64,000 bases of DNA from a virus: positions 1 through 64,000 of the IMG/VR virus record IMGVR_UViG_3300036770_008686, one strand, 5' to 3'. A program made the position numbers and the translations under genes. The notes beneath the pieces are model-generated. The model did not search any database, was not told the DNA's origin, and saw nothing but the letters and a program-made list of their open reading frames with translations. Below are positions 31,954 to 40,593 of the stretch, piece after piece; position 1 is the stretch's first letter, and every line of letters starts with the position of its first letter.

Positions 31954-33184
31954 AATCTCTTGATCCATTGTAGATTTCAAATTCGTCCTGATTCATTTTT
32001 TTACTTATATCTGGACCGTTTAAATGTGAATAGTCTTGACTTTTTGTTTGAATTTCATAATCTAAAAATTTCCAAGCCTTGTTAACACTGCCTATAATTT
32101 TCCCATACTCTAATAGACTTATTCTTTTTTCTTTATGTAAATCTTCTTTCATTCTTAAAAGTTTTATAATATTTTTATTATTTAATTCATAGAAAACAGT
32201 GTGTATAAAAAACACAGTATCAGATATTTGGTTAGAATATTTTAATTGATTTAATTTTTGTCGTGTTTCTTTTGGATCATTTTCTCTTAATATATAAGTA
32301 ATTATTGCTGTCGAATCCCTAGTTTTGTTAACATTGCTATCGACTCTCACCTTAAGTCCAGGGAAAATAGTTTCCAAAAGACCAAGACTTTTAAAGCTTA
32401 AAATATAGCTTTCAATATTTAAGCTGGTTTTTAGTCCGCTCAAAAACTCAGCACTTATTCTTTCTTTGCTTACACCTTTTAAATCTTTGTAATTGTCTAT
32501 AGCGCTTATTGTTCTAGGGTCTAGGTGTTTTGAGATAATATCGTTGTTGAATCTTGAAAAAAATCTTATCAATCTTAACACTCTAAGTTTGTCTTCTCTA
32601 AACCTCTCAAAAGGATCACCTACCACCCTAACTTTTTTGTTTTTAATGTCAATAAAGCCCTGTCCTTTTCCTTGGCTATCGATATTGTAGTCTTTTATTT
32701 CTTTGTTGTTTAAGTCATAAAAAAGAGCGTTTATATTTAAATCTCTTCTTTTTGCGTCTTCTTTTGCATTGCTATAAGTAACCTCGTCTGGTCTTCTTCC
32801 GTCGCCACTCAAAGAATCATAATATTCTTTTCTGAAGGTTGCTATCTCAAACTCTTTTCCGTTTACTATGGCACTAATTACTCCAAAACTAGCACCTTTT
32901 GCAAAAACCTTAATACCAGCGGCGGCGGCTTCTGGAGAACTTAGTATTTTTTCAACCTGCTCGGGTGGTTGATCGGTGGTTAGATCTATATCTTTTGGAT
33001 TATATGGTACATCTTTTTGATGAAAAAGATGATATAAATAGTCTCTTATAGAACCACCTACTGCATACAGTTTTGCTCCAAATTTACTAAAAAGACCATT
33101 TAACATATGCACTTCGTCCGGCATAGGAACTTCTGCGGCAAGGCTCTCATACTCTTCAGTAATTAACCAATTTTTAAAATTCAT
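31952..33184 (-). CDS. cca: CCA-adding tRNA nucleotidyltransferase
   Basis: The 410-residue protein is a class II nucleotidyltransferase: YAVGGSIRDYL (40-50), the catalytic DIDLTTD (65-71), KRRDLNINALFYD and the ATP/CTP-recognising EDKLRVLRLIRFFSRF. The C-terminal half is helical. It adds or repairs the 3' CCA of tRNAs; none of the tRNAs in this window encodes CCA, so the phage carries the enzyme needed to finish them. The N-terminus MNFKNWLITEE fits the shared MxFxxWLxxxE leader. Confidence 0.88.
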   Translation of the reverse strand: MNFKNWLITEEYESLAAEVPMPDEVHMLNGLFSKFGAKLYAVGGSIRDYLYHLFHQKDVPYNPKDIDLTTDQPPEQVEKILSSPEAAAAGIKVFAKGASFGVISAIVNGKEFEIATFRKEYYDSLSGDGRRPDEVTYSNAKEDAKRRDLNINALFYDLNNKEIKDYNIDSQGKGQGFIDIKNKKVRVVGDPFERFREDKLRVLRLIRFFSRFNNDIISKHLDPRTISAIDNYKDLKGVSKERISAEFLSGLKTSLNIESYILSFKSLGLLETIFPGLKVRVDSNVNKTRDSTAIITYILRENDPKETRQKLNQLKYSNQISDTVFFIHTVFYELNNKNIIKLLRMKEDLHKEKRISLLEYGKIIGSVNKAWKFLDYEIQTKSQDYSHLNGPDISKKMNQDEFEIYNGSRD

Positions 33185-33252
33185 TATTATTATATATCAA
33201 ATTTGATTATTATTATATATCAATTTAACGTAGTTTTAAACTATAATATTTT

Positions 33253-33495
33253 ATGTATTTTTCTTCTAAAGAGTTGGACTTAGCCAAAAAATATGCGAGT
33301 GGAGACCTAACTGAAGTTCAATTAAACTATTTGGCTTTTCAAATAGGAACAAATAAAAGAAAGCTAAAAAAATTAGCTAAGTGCTTAAAAAACACAGAGC
33401 CTTTTTTTGTTGCCACTAAATTGTTACTTGGATTTATAATATTTCATCTTTTATTTTGTTTTTTTTATTCTTTATACAATGTTTTGATCTGCTAG
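33253..33495 (+). CDS. Small membrane protein, unknown
   Basis: An 80-residue plus-strand protein: a charged N-terminal half with helical character (SSKELDLAKKYASGDLTEVQ) and a C-terminal membrane span (about 55-78, KLLLGFIIFHLLFCFFYSLY). It shares the gap 33185-33252 with the CCA gene as a divergent promoter region. No family is recognised. Confidence 0.55.
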   Translation: MYFSSKELDLAKKYASGDLTEVQLNYLAFQIGTNKRKLKKLAKCLKNTEPFFVATKLLLGFIIFHLLFCFFYSLYNVLIC

Positions 33496-33563
33496 GTAAT
33501 ATATAATTATAGAACAAGATGTTCACATAAAAAAGATTTTTATGTTTTTAAAAAAGGAGTTTT

Positions 33564-34484
33564 ATGTTAAAAAAAGGATTTTTAGTATTATTATTGTTCA
33601 TACTGATTTTTTCATTAAGTTTTAAGAGTGCTCCGGCCACTAAGCAACCTGTTGCCAAGCCGATCAACGCCCCAAAAATAGAACAATATATTTCTTCTTA
33701 CCAGACATATGAAGAAATTATAACACGTTTTAAAGATTATGAAAAGGAATCACCAGAGCTTATAGATGTTTTCCAATATGGAAAAAGCTCCAAAGGCAAA
33801 GATCTTTATTGCGTTAAAATAAGCAACGAAAGAAAGCCTGGAGATAATAAGGTTTTAGTGACCGCTAGCATACATGGTAATGAGCCCTTAAGCACGAGTG
33901 TAAGCATGTCATATGTTCTTTACTTTTTAAGTAACTATAAAAAAGATAAAGAACTAACAAATCTACTTGACAAAACAACAATCTATTATGTTCCTGTAGT
34001 GTCGCCAGATAGTTATCCTCACTCTAGGAGTGTTGATAACGTTGATCCAAACAGAAACTTCCCAACTATCAAAGACCCAAACAAGGAAAGTATTTTGGTG
34101 GTTGAAAACTTAAAAAAACTTTTTTCTAAAATCAAACCACATAGTGTTTTATCTTGCCACACATATGGAAGAATGTTTTTGATCCCTTGGGGAGACAATA
34201 AAAAAGATTGTCCAAACCACAAGGATTACTATGATTTGGCAACAAAGATGGGTACCTCAGCAAACTATAGAGTCTTAAAAATATCTCAATTGTATGGGCA
34301 TCCAATATTTGGAACAGAAAGCGACTATTACTATAGAAATGGATCTTTTTCTATAGTAATCGAGTTGGGAACTCACCAAAAAAAGCCATCTTTTGAAGAT
34401 ACTAAAAAAGAGTTCGAAAGAACAATAATTAGCTTTTTAATGTTTGTTAAAGAGTCGCCTAAAATTAGGATTCTTGAAAAATAA
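33564..34484 (+). CDS. Secreted M14 zinc carboxypeptidase
   Basis: An N-terminal signal peptide (about 1-22, KKGFLVLLLFILIFSLSF) precedes a full M14 domain. Zinc ligands are H104 and E107 (SIHGNEPLS) and H199 (LSCHTYG); substrate carboxylate binding N163-R164 (DPNRNFP); catalytic E267 (IVIELGTH). AAAGGAG precedes the ATG. The family removes C-terminal residues of peptides or cleaves peptidoglycan stem peptides; export suggests the cell wall as target, for lysis or wall editing. Confidence 0.87.
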   Translation: MLKKGFLVLLLFILIFSLSFKSAPATKQPVAKPINAPKIEQYISSYQTYEEIITRFKDYEKESPELIDVFQYGKSSKGKDLYCVKISNERKPGDNKVLVTASIHGNEPLSTSVSMSYVLYFLSNYKKDKELTNLLDKTTIYYVPVVSPDSYPHSRSVDNVDPNRNFPTIKDPNKESILVVENLKKLFSKIKPHSVLSCHTYGRMFLIPWGDNKKDCPNHKDYYDLATKMGTSANYRVLKISQLYGHPIFGTESDYYYRNGSFSIVIELGTHQKKPSFEDTKKEFERTIISFLMFVKESPKIRILEK

Positions 34485-34490
34485 ACTAAT

Positions 34491-34805
34491 TTAGGCTCTA
34501 TTTAGGTATTTACAAACATCACAGAGGCCAGCCTCTTTGATGCCAACGTTACAGTCTACACAAAAACATCCTGTTTCGTTGTCCGGAATATGAGACTTCT
34601 TTAGTTCTTCTGGTATTTTGATTTTTATATGTGTTTCTATTTCCCAAACAACATCATCCTCATCCGTCGCTACAAGTCCATTTACAACATCGTAATTCAT
34701 ACTTTTAATTACTTTATTTCTTTTGCCTGCTTTTCTCATGGCGTCTTTAAAAAGCCAAATGAGAACATAAGAATTAAAATCAGATTCTAATTTAATGTTT
34801 GACAT
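34491..34805 (-). CDS. Unknown protein with C-terminal zinc ribbon
   Basis: The last 25 residues contain CFCVDC and GLCDVCKYL, two knuckles likely to bind one zinc. The N-terminal 75 residues are mixed. It overlaps the upstream membrane-protein gene by 14 bases and ends six bases from the convergent carboxypeptidase gene. Confidence 0.55.
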   Translation of the reverse strand: MSNIKLESDFNSYVLIWLFKDAMRKAGKRNKVIKSMNYDVVNGLVATDEDDVVWEIETHIKIKIPEELKKSHIPDNETGCFCVDCNVGIKEAGLCDVCKYLNRA

Positions 34806-35016
34806 AAAATGATGAAAAATAGCTAAACAATAAAATAAAAGTATTAAAAGTCAAGAACAATATAATATTTAAAACGTAATTTGCGTTATAATTTCGATTA
34901 TAATTAATTTTAAAAATATCGACAATTATAGCTGCAACTGTGGAATAAACAAAGAACAAGACAATCGAAAGAACTCCTGCTGCTACTAAATTTCTAAATG
35001 TATTTAATAAGAACAT
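34792..35016 (-). CDS. Two-span membrane protein, unknown
   Basis: The 74-residue protein has hydrophobic segments at about 9-30 (LVAAGVLSIVLFFVYSTVAA) and 48-70 (VLNIILFLTFNTFILLFSYF), joined by an asparagine-rich loop. A small hairpin-like membrane protein. Function is unknown. Confidence 0.6.
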   Translation of the reverse strand: MFLLNTFRNLVAAGVLSIVLFFVYSTVAAIIVDIFKINYNRNYNANYVLNIILFLTFNTFILLFSYFSSFYVKH

Positions 35017-35022
35017 GATAAA

Positions 35023-35262
35023 TTATATATATCTAACTAAATACTCTTCTTCGCAGTCAATAACCATTGGAGAGGGTTTTAATTCATCAAACCACAACAT
35101 TTTTTGACAGTCTCCCCAAGCCTCTATACTAATTATTTCTATCCAACCAATGTTGGGTCCTCCGTATTTTTTTGGAAAAGCACAATAAAAATAGTTTCCT
35201 GGTTTAAAATTTTTACCCGGAATGAGGTGCGGTTTAACAAAACCATTTAAAGTCTTATGCAT
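35023..35262 (-). CDS. Unknown protein (79 residues)
   Basis: The frame extends to 35307, but ATG 35262 overlaps the upstream stop (ATGCATAA) and is preferred. The protein begins MHKTLNGFVKPHLIPGK and has CAFPKKYGGPNIGWIEI. No family is recognised. Confidence 0.55.
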   Translation of the reverse strand: MHKTLNGFVKPHLIPGKNFKPGNYFYCAFPKKYGGPNIGWIEIISIEAWGDCQKMLWFDELKPSPMVIDCEEEYLVRYI

Positions 35263-35527
35263 CTTTTTTATCTTCTTCAAAACATCCATAACCAGCTTGG
35301 TGTTCAAAAGTTAGCAGTCCGACTCTAGGACTTTTATTGTTTGTGCAAACCCCCCAATCCATTCCTAATTTTCCTTCCAAAACAAAATAATGTTTACATC
35401 CACTGCTACAATCTGGGTAACTTTCATTATCTTTTTCCCAGCGTTCTACCTTTCCCCAAGGAATATAGTCTGTTGGGAGTTTTTTCATTATGTTTAACAA
35501 ATTGTCATGTAACTTGGTCATCATCAA
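35255..35527 (-). CDS. Conserved cysteine-rich protein, unknown
   Basis: The 90-residue protein has YPDCSSGCKHYFVLEGKLGM, DWGVCTNNKSPRVGLLTFEH and a late Cys. The four cysteines and histidine could hold a metal. I recognise the MDWGVCTN...SPR.GLLTFEH signature from uncharacterised bacterial and phage proteins but know no function. Confidence 0.6.
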   Translation of the reverse strand: MMMTKLHDNLLNIMKKLPTDYIPWGKVERWEKDNESYPDCSSGCKHYFVLEGKLGMDWGVCTNNKSPRVGLLTFEHQAGYGCFEEDKKDA

Positions 35528-35723
35528 TATCTTTTTTAATAGAGCCAGATATTAGTTTAATAGGAGCACAATCGCAATGCACCGCCATCATTTCTTGGCA
35601 ATCATTAATCATTTCCCTGGCTTCTGTGTAGTCTTTGTCTCCCAAAGAGTTTTTAATTTTATTTTTTAAAATAGAAAGTTTAGAAGCCAAATCACAAAGA
35701 AGATAAATAGTGTCTTTATTCAA
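35505..35723 (-). CDS. Unknown protein (72 residues)
   Basis: Helical with a CQEMMAVHCDC segment; possibly metal-binding. It overlaps the next gene by 23 bases. No family is recognised. Confidence 0.5.
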   Translation of the reverse strand: MNKDTIYLLCDLASKLSILKNKIKNSLGDKDYTEAREMINDCQEMMAVHCDCAPIKLISGSIKKDIDDDQVT

Positions 35724-35742
35724 TTTAAGCCTTTAAAAAAAG

Positions 35743-35784
35743 TAAAGGCCTGTTTCACACACCCAAACGTGAAACAGGCCTTTA
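35743..35784. terminator. Strong bidirectional terminator
   Basis: A perfect 16-bp stem (TAAAGGCCTGTTTCAC and its complement, loop of 10) lies between the small gene at 35802 and the 35505..35723 gene. U runs are present on both strands. Confidence 0.85.
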
Positions 35785-35801
35785 TAGAAAAAAAACTTTT
35801 A

Positions 35802-35960
35802 TCAGGAACTCTTCTCTATCGGAATATACTTAACACCGCTATCGGTGGTCTGGACAGTGCCAACTTTATACTTTGGGCTTTCTTCCTTAACCTTATTAAT
35901 CCATGCTTCAACATTAATATTGGGGTTGTCACCCAAAACAATTACACCTACTTGCGACAT
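35802..35960 (-). CDS. Small unknown protein (52 residues), own transcription unit
   Basis: The protein (MSQVGVIVLGDNPNINVEAW...) lies between a GGTACG element and a strong terminator, so it forms a single-gene unit, suggesting high or special expression. RBS AAGGATTTGGAG lies upstream of the ATG. It looks like a compact alpha/beta domain. No family is recognised. Confidence 0.65.
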   Translation of the reverse strand: MSQVGVIVLGDNPNINVEAWINKVKEESPKYKVGTVQTTDSGVKYIPIEKSS

Positions 35961-36011
35961 ACTATTCTCCAAATCCTTTTAGGCAAATGAAAACCAAGAA
36001 CAAAGAAGAAA

Positions 36012-36033
36012 CGTACCCGGTCAATTTTTTAAA
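36012..36033 (-). promoter_or_regulatory. GGTACG element upstream of 35960
   Basis: The minus strand reads TTTAAA, 10 bases, GGTACG, about 50 bases before the start codon. Confidence 0.6.
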
Positions 36034-36293
36034 TTAGTTGTTAAGCCAAGAGACATCAACTTGCCTCTTATTGTTTCTTGGCTTGTTTGATACTTTTTAC
36101 TCAAATCTTTTATTCCATATTTCTTATACTTTTTTAGAAAATTTAATATAGAGTCTTTCATCTCAAAGCTTTCGCTTCTTGTGCATACCTGAATTTTGAC
36201 CACATCTTTCAAAAGCTTTTTAAGCTCGTTAGAAGAAACTTCTTTTGAAAAACTTTTTCCGCCTTTTTCATACTCAACTTTGAGCTTGCTCAT
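36021..36293 (-). CDS. Small protein with possible HTH
   Basis: The C-terminal half (KKYGIKDLSKKYQTSQETIR, then GKLMSLGL) looks like a helix-turn-helix; the N-terminal half is basic. The ATG follows AGGGTAGAG. It may be a regulator related to the other small HTH proteins here. Confidence 0.5.
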   Translation of the reverse strand: MSKLKVEYEKGGKSFSKEVSSNELKKLLKDVVKIQVCTRSESFEMKDSILNFLKKYKKYGIKDLSKKYQTSQETIRGKLMSLGLTTNLKN

Positions 36294-36450
36294 TTCTCTA
36301 CCCTTCTTGGTTTTAAAAAGAACGCTAGTCTTGTAACCGCCTACGAAAAGGACAACTAACAGTCATCCGACAAAATAATATACGCTATTTTGCCACAACA
36401 GTTCAAGTGTTTTTTTATTTTTTATTTTCATATATATTTTTAGAAACAAA

Positions 36451-36891
36451 ATGGAAAAAGAATTTTTAAATAAAGACCAAATCAAGCAGGAAATTAAACA
36501 AGAAATAAAAGAGTTTAAAAAATTTGCCTTAAAAGAAGATACCATGAAAATAGCGATTGCTGTCATAGTGGGTGGCTCAATACAAAGGTTTGCCAACTCT
36601 ATATCGAATGATATATTATCGCCTATAATAAACCTTTTAGTATACAAACCAAGTGGGTTTTGGAACAAATTAGCTGTCAGCATCAACAAAGATACTAAAA
36701 TAGAAATAGGCAACCTAATAAGTTCATTTTTAGAATTTACAATAATATCTTTAATAGTTTATGTAGTTTATATGAAGCTAATAAAAAATTTAATTAAAAA
36801 TGAAAATATTAATAATAAGACTTGCAATCAATGCTTTTCTTCTATTAACTACATGGCAAAAAGATGTCCATATTGTACAAGTAGACTGTAA
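36451..36891 (+). CDS. mscL: MscL-like large-conductance mechanosensitive channel with zinc ribbon
   Basis: After a charged N-terminal helix, FKKFALKEDTMKIAIAVIVG followed by SIQRFANSISNDILSPIINL (about 22-62) matches the MscL N-terminal and first membrane helix. The second span is about 90-112. The C-terminus adds a zinc ribbon (C125, C128, C139, C142) absent from ordinary MscL. MscL opens under membrane tension. In a phage it could buffer osmotic stress or aid lysis or entry; that is inference. Confidence 0.72.
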   Translation: MEKEFLNKDQIKQEIKQEIKEFKKFALKEDTMKIAIAVIVGGSIQRFANSISNDILSPIINLLVYKPSGFWNKLAVSINKDTKIEIGNLISSFLEFTIISLIVYVVYMKLIKNLIKNENINNKTCNQCFSSINYMAKRCPYCTSRL

Positions 36892-36917
36892 AAAATAATG
36901 TTGTATAATTGTTGTTG

Positions 36918-37079
36918 ATGAACAAAGAAAAATTAGATTTATTTAAAATAAAAGAAAAGTGTGTGATCTGCAAGGAATGTACGCAATACGATAAAAATAC
37001 CCACATAAATAAAAGATACTTCTATGTAGATTGCGTAGGTCAATTGTGCTCAAAATGTTACAAAAAATTTGTAGTTTGA
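36918..37079 (+). CDS. Small zinc-finger protein
   Basis: The 53-residue protein has CVICKEC (15-21) and CSKCYKK (44-47), with a further Cys at 39. It lies 26 bases after the MscL gene and 23 before the kinase-like gene, on the same strand, so the three form an operon. Its cysteine pattern echoes the MscL zinc ribbon. Function is unknown. Confidence 0.6.
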   Translation: MNKEKLDLFKIKEKCVICKECTQYDKNTHINKRYFYVDCVGQLCSKCYKKFVV

Positions 37080-37102
37080 TATAATTTATAATATATAACT
37101 TT

Positions 37103-37711
37103 ATGTATTTTAAAAACTGGTTGAAACTTTTTGAACAAAATATGTTCTTATTGAGAGATAAAACTCAAAAATTAGATTTGGGAAAAATTCTTGGGTTTAA
37201 AAAACCACTTGTAAAATTTAGCCAAGGAAGCATAGCAACAATATACGAACACCCCAACACTAAAGACTTATTAATAAAAGTAACTTCGCACAAAGACGAT
37301 ATCAAAAATATAATCACTGCACAAAAACTAAAGAGCGATAACGTTGTAAAGGTCTTTTCTTGGCAAACCGGAGAGTTGGTAAAACAAATTCCACAAATAA
37401 ATTCATACGCAATAATAGTCGAAAAAATATTAGGCAACTCTATGAGTTACACAACCAATGAATTTTTTGAATTAAGCTTAGATGGAAGATTTGAATTAGC
37501 AGCAGATTGGTTAGATGGAAACCTTCACAAAAGACAAATAGCCGTACTAGAACACAATCAAAAAAACAATCTAAAAGAGCACTCCAAGCTAAATAGTCTA
37601 TTTCGTGTATTAAACAAATTAGAGAGTCTCTACAGAATAGAACTCTCAGATTTTCAAGATAATATAATAGACTCAGGAGATAGATATGTTATTGTTGATA
37701 TGGGATTTTAA
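37103..37711 (+). CDS. Protein-kinase-like fold protein, compact
   Basis: The 202-residue protein has a glycine-loop-like segment KFSQGSIATIYEH (about 38-50), a lysine-bearing strand LLIKVTSH, a hinge-like YAIIVEKILGN, and LSDFQDNIIDSGDRYVIVDM near the end, which looks like a catalytic loop (D-x-x-x-x-N) followed by a DMG in place of DFG. It ends soon after DMGF, so the usual activation segment and C-lobe are missing. The N-terminus MYFKNWLKLFEQ has the shared leader motif. Confidence 0.5.
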   Translation: MYFKNWLKLFEQNMFLLRDKTQKLDLGKILGFKKPLVKFSQGSIATIYEHPNTKDLLIKVTSHKDDIKNIITAQKLKSDNVVKVFSWQTGELVKQIPQINSYAIIVEKILGNSMSYTTNEFFELSLDGRFELAADWLDGNLHKRQIAVLEHNQKNNLKEHSKLNSLFRVLNKLESLYRIELSDFQDNIIDSGDRYVIVDMGF

Positions 37712-38032
37712 TTTAGATGTCTCAAATTCACATCTAGTCTCATGTTCATCATAAATATAATTTAATTTTCTATTTAAAGTTTTTTCTATTTTTTTAATCA
37801 ATTTTTTTGTTATTTTTTCTCCACAATAAAAATTATTTCCTACAACTCTGGCCCTTCTTTGCGAATAGGGCAGGTCGATAATATCGCTTCTGGTGATATC
37901 GTATTTTTTTGAAAAGATAAAAGAAACAATGTCTCGCCAATAATCTACGTGATTGACATCTTGAATGTCGTAGATAATGGTGTCATCATCTAAAATATAG
38001 ACCGGGAATCCACCATCTGGTTCTTCAGGCAT
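37673..38032 (-). CDS. Unknown protein (119 residues)
   Basis: An alpha/beta protein (FPVYILDDDTIIYDIQDVN). Its 3' end overlaps the convergent kinase-like gene by 39 bases. No family is recognised. Confidence 0.55.
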   Translation of the reverse strand: MPEEPDGGFPVYILDDDTIIYDIQDVNHVDYWRDIVSFIFSKKYDITRSDIIDLPYSQRRARVVGNNFYCGEKITKKLIKKIEKTLNRKLNYIYDEHETRCEFETSKLKSHINNNISIS

Positions 38033-38516
38033 TGTTTTTCACATAATTTTTAGGCTTGATATAATTTGAACCCATCATTCTTATGAAAGTTCTAGTTCCA
38101 GTTTTCTTGCAAACAACGCCCTTGTGGGGTTTTTTGCTATCGTATACAAAAAAATATTTTTCGGGTATTTCATAACAAGGCTTATCTTTGAGCAAAGATT
38201 CAAGTAGTTTATTTTGAAGATTTCTATCATCAGGAAAACTAGAAAAGTCTATTTTTTCATCACAAAAAATAGTTCTATTTGGACCTTCGCAATAAATGCA
38301 ATATTCATTATCTTTTTTATAATCGCCATCCAAGTGATATCTAACATCAACACAAGTTTTATCGCCAACTTTACAACTTTTTATCATCAAATCTACTAGG
38401 TAGCAACTAAAATTATTGTTAATTTTAGTCTTCATCTCTTCGACTATTTCTTTGTACTCATTAAACCTTTTAATGAATTTACAGTAATCAAAATCTTTTA
38501 CAAAAATTTCATTCAT
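38025..38516 (-). CDS. Unknown protein (163 residues)
   Basis: Several cysteines (VCKKTG, YCIYCEG) and a basic C-terminus. No recognised domain. Overlaps both neighbours by 4-8 bases. Confidence 0.5.
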   Translation of the reverse strand: MNEIFVKDFDYCKFIKRFNEYKEIVEEMKTKINNNFSCYLVDLMIKSCKVGDKTCVDVRYHLDGDYKKDNEYCIYCEGPNRTIFCDEKIDFSSFPDDRNLQNKLLESLLKDKPCYEIPEKYFFVYDSKKPHKGVVCKKTGTRTFIRMMGSNYIKPKNYVKNNA

Positions 38517-39274
38517 TTTTCAAAAGAAGCTAAGTAGAGATTTAAAAAATGCTTCTCACGACCAGTTAAACCATCTTTTTCAAAAGCCTTCATTCTAAAA
38601 TAGTTTTCTAAGTCTTTTGGCAACTTGTCTTTAAGAACATGTTTTGCGTAATAGTATGCATATTCTATGTTTTCTTTGAAACAATTTTCTTGATTCTTAT
38701 CGAGCTTATTAAAAACAGAATAAATAAGTGTTAAACGAGGATCAACACCTTTAAATCCACTGGTTTTTCTAATCAAGAGCTCTTTTAAAGCATTCCAATC
38801 ATTTTCAAAGTCATCAGGAACAACATCATCTCCGAGATGGTCATTATAAAAATGAGATTTATAAGAAAGTTCTTGAAAATCTTCTCTATTTAAAATATGA
38901 TCTCCATAATCATACATTAATCCAACTTCTTGAACGACTCTACCAATCAATTCTAATTCATCGCTAGAGACGATAAGATTTTTTTCTAGAACAGGCTCAA
39001 AACCTTCTGAATCATCAGGGTCATTGTTTAATATTGTTCCTTTTTCGTCTACAAAATAGTTGTAAGTATAAGGCTCTATATTTATAGTGTTCACGCTGTT
39101 CAGGCGAATATCATTAAAGTAGTTATTATCATTATACTCACTAGAAACACTAAACTCTAATGAATTAAGATTTTTTATTTCTTTGAACAAGAGATATAAA
39201 AGCTTACGCTTGATGTTCTCTTTTTCTTTTTCAAGAAAATTAACTAAATTTAAACCATTTATAATTTCAATCAT
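38513..39274 (-). CDS. Helical-repeat protein, paralogue of 15383..16111
   Basis: The end AYYYAKHVLKDKLPKDLENY then FRMKAF mirrors LYATEVLKHRLPLNLENY then FKLKSF in 15383..16111, and both share an acidic N-terminal half. The paralogues sit 23 kb apart. Function is unknown. Confidence 0.6.
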   Translation of the reverse strand: MIEIINGLNLVNFLEKEKENIKRKLLYLLFKEIKNLNSLEFSVSSEYNDNNYFNDIRLNSVNTINIEPYTYNYFVDEKGTILNNDPDDSEGFEPVLEKNLIVSSDELELIGRVVQEVGLMYDYGDHILNREDFQELSYKSHFYNDHLGDDVVPDDFENDWNALKELLIRKTSGFKGVDPRLTLIYSVFNKLDKNQENCFKENIEYAYYYAKHVLKDKLPKDLENYFRMKAFEKDGLTGREKHFLNLYLASFEK

Positions 39275-39276
39275 TT

Positions 39277-39834
39277 TTATTTAAGAAGTTTTTTAAGCTC
39301 TTTCCAGGTTCCTTGAACGGGCTTTTCTAAATTTTCCTTTTTTTCAATCTCTTCTTCTTTTTTAAATTCATTAAGATAGTCATCTAAGTTCTGTATTACT
39401 TCTTTTAAATCAGATCTAGGAAATCGAACAGAAACTAAAAACTTAAAATAATGTGGACCTTTGAAAGTTTCTATTATACAATCTTCATCAAAAGTACTTT
39501 CAACTCCATAATCAACTGGGTTAACACTATACTTCCAAAAAGTACTTTTTAAATTCTCTTCTTCAATGCTATCTTCGGGCACCCAGTGCTGTCTAATTCT
39601 GTTATACAAACAATCTATGTCTGGACTATACTTTGATACCACACTCAAGAATCTTTCGGCCTGATATGAGGATAAAAATTCAACCCAAACCCAACCTTTA
39701 GGAATATTATCTTCGCAAGAGTTGGTTGTTTTAATATTTAATTTTAATAACCTCTCCATAAGAGGGGCTATCCCCTCGTCTACTTCTAAAGAGACAAGAT
39801 CATGTTTTACCAAAACCTGTTTGTGCTCAGTCAT
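39277..39834 (-). CDS. Unknown protein with NSCEDN motif
   Basis: VDEGIAPLMERLLKLNIKTT followed by NSCEDN and WVWVEF (about 18-55) is a signature found in uncharacterised proteins; the Cys is conserved in those I recall. The C-terminal tail is charged and lysine-rich. Function is unknown. Confidence 0.55.
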   Translation of the reverse strand: MTEHKQVLVKHDLVSLEVDEGIAPLMERLLKLNIKTTNSCEDNIPKGWVWVEFLSSYQAERFLSVVSKYSPDIDCLYNRIRQHWVPEDSIEEENLKSTFWKYSVNPVDYGVESTFDEDCIIETFKGPHYFKFLVSVRFPRSDLKEVIQNLDDYLNEFKKEEEIEKKENLEKPVQGTWKELKKLLK

Positions 39835-39882
39835 TTATTGGCTATTTTATAAGAGTTGGTCACGATGAGGCGTGTTCGTGTT

Positions 39883-40482
39883 TCAAAAAGACTTTCCTTG
39901 TCTGTACCTTTCTCTTCTATACGACCTTCCGTTTCCCTTGTTTTTATTTTTATAGAAAGGAGTTGTAGCATCGCAATTAGAACATATCATTCTCAAATTA
40001 TCAAGTCGCCAATCTTCTGAATTGCCATTAATATGGTCGCATATCAACAAAATTGGCCTCCCCAACCAGGTGCTATTACCACACATATCACAACTATTTT
40101 TTGTTTCAAGTAAAAAACGACGAGCTTGCCTTATGCCTTCCACTTTTCCACTTTCGTTTATTTTATTTTTCTTAATTTGCCAACGATGTCTTGTTTGACA
40201 CTTTTGGGAGCAATATTTTTTTGCACTATTTCCCAATTGTTTTTCGCACAAAACACAAAGTTTAGTTTTCTTTTGTCTTTTTGTATTATTGAATTTAGCC
40301 GAACAAGATTTAGAGCAAAATTTGTTTTTTCTTAATTTATAATCTAACTCTGAGCCGCAGCACTCGCAATAGTTTGGATTTTTTAAATAAGATTCTTTAA
40401 GTGACTTCCATTTTGCTTCTAAAATCTTTTTGATTTTCTGATAGCCAATTTTTCCACATTCTGACGGACTTAATTTACACAT
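39883..40482 (-). CDS. HNH homing endonuclease with zinc fingers
   Basis: The 199-residue protein has three zinc-finger-like blocks (CECCGSELDY..., FCSKSCSAKF, LCVLCEKQ/YCSQKCQ), then SCDMCGNSTWLGRPI and the HNH core ICDHINGNSEDWRLDNLRMI with CSNC after it. The basic C-terminus KNKGNGRSYRRERYRQG would contact DNA. The fragment at 3271..3387 is a remnant of the same family. It ends 48 bases from the next start and has no intron partner nearby. Confidence 0.85.
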   Translation of the reverse strand: MCKLSPSECGKIGYQKIKKILEAKWKSLKESYLKNPNYCECCGSELDYKLRKNKFCSKSCSAKFNNTKRQKKTKLCVLCEKQLGNSAKKYCSQKCQTRHRWQIKKNKINESGKVEGIRQARRFLLETKNSCDMCGNSTWLGRPILLICDHINGNSEDWRLDNLRMICSNCDATTPFYKNKNKGNGRSYRRERYRQGKSF

Positions 40483-40543
40483 ATAAGTGTATATAAGTAA
40501 ATGCCGTCAAATTTTTTCAAAAAACCTCATAAAGTTTTTAAAA

Positions 40544-40574
40544 AACAGATAGCACTGTTTCGAGTCCTGCTATC
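40544..40574 (-). terminator. Rho-independent terminator
   Basis: GATAGCA/TGCTATC stem (40548-40554, 40568-40574) followed on the minus strand by a U run, just after the 40594..41439 gene. Confidence 0.6.
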
Positions 40575-40593
40575 AGCGTGTTTTCATTTTTAT

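Noticed and set aside
33183-33226. 23-bp imperfect duplication (ATTATTATTATATATCAA twice) upstream of cca
   Set aside because: Low-complexity AT repeat; not informative beyond slippage.
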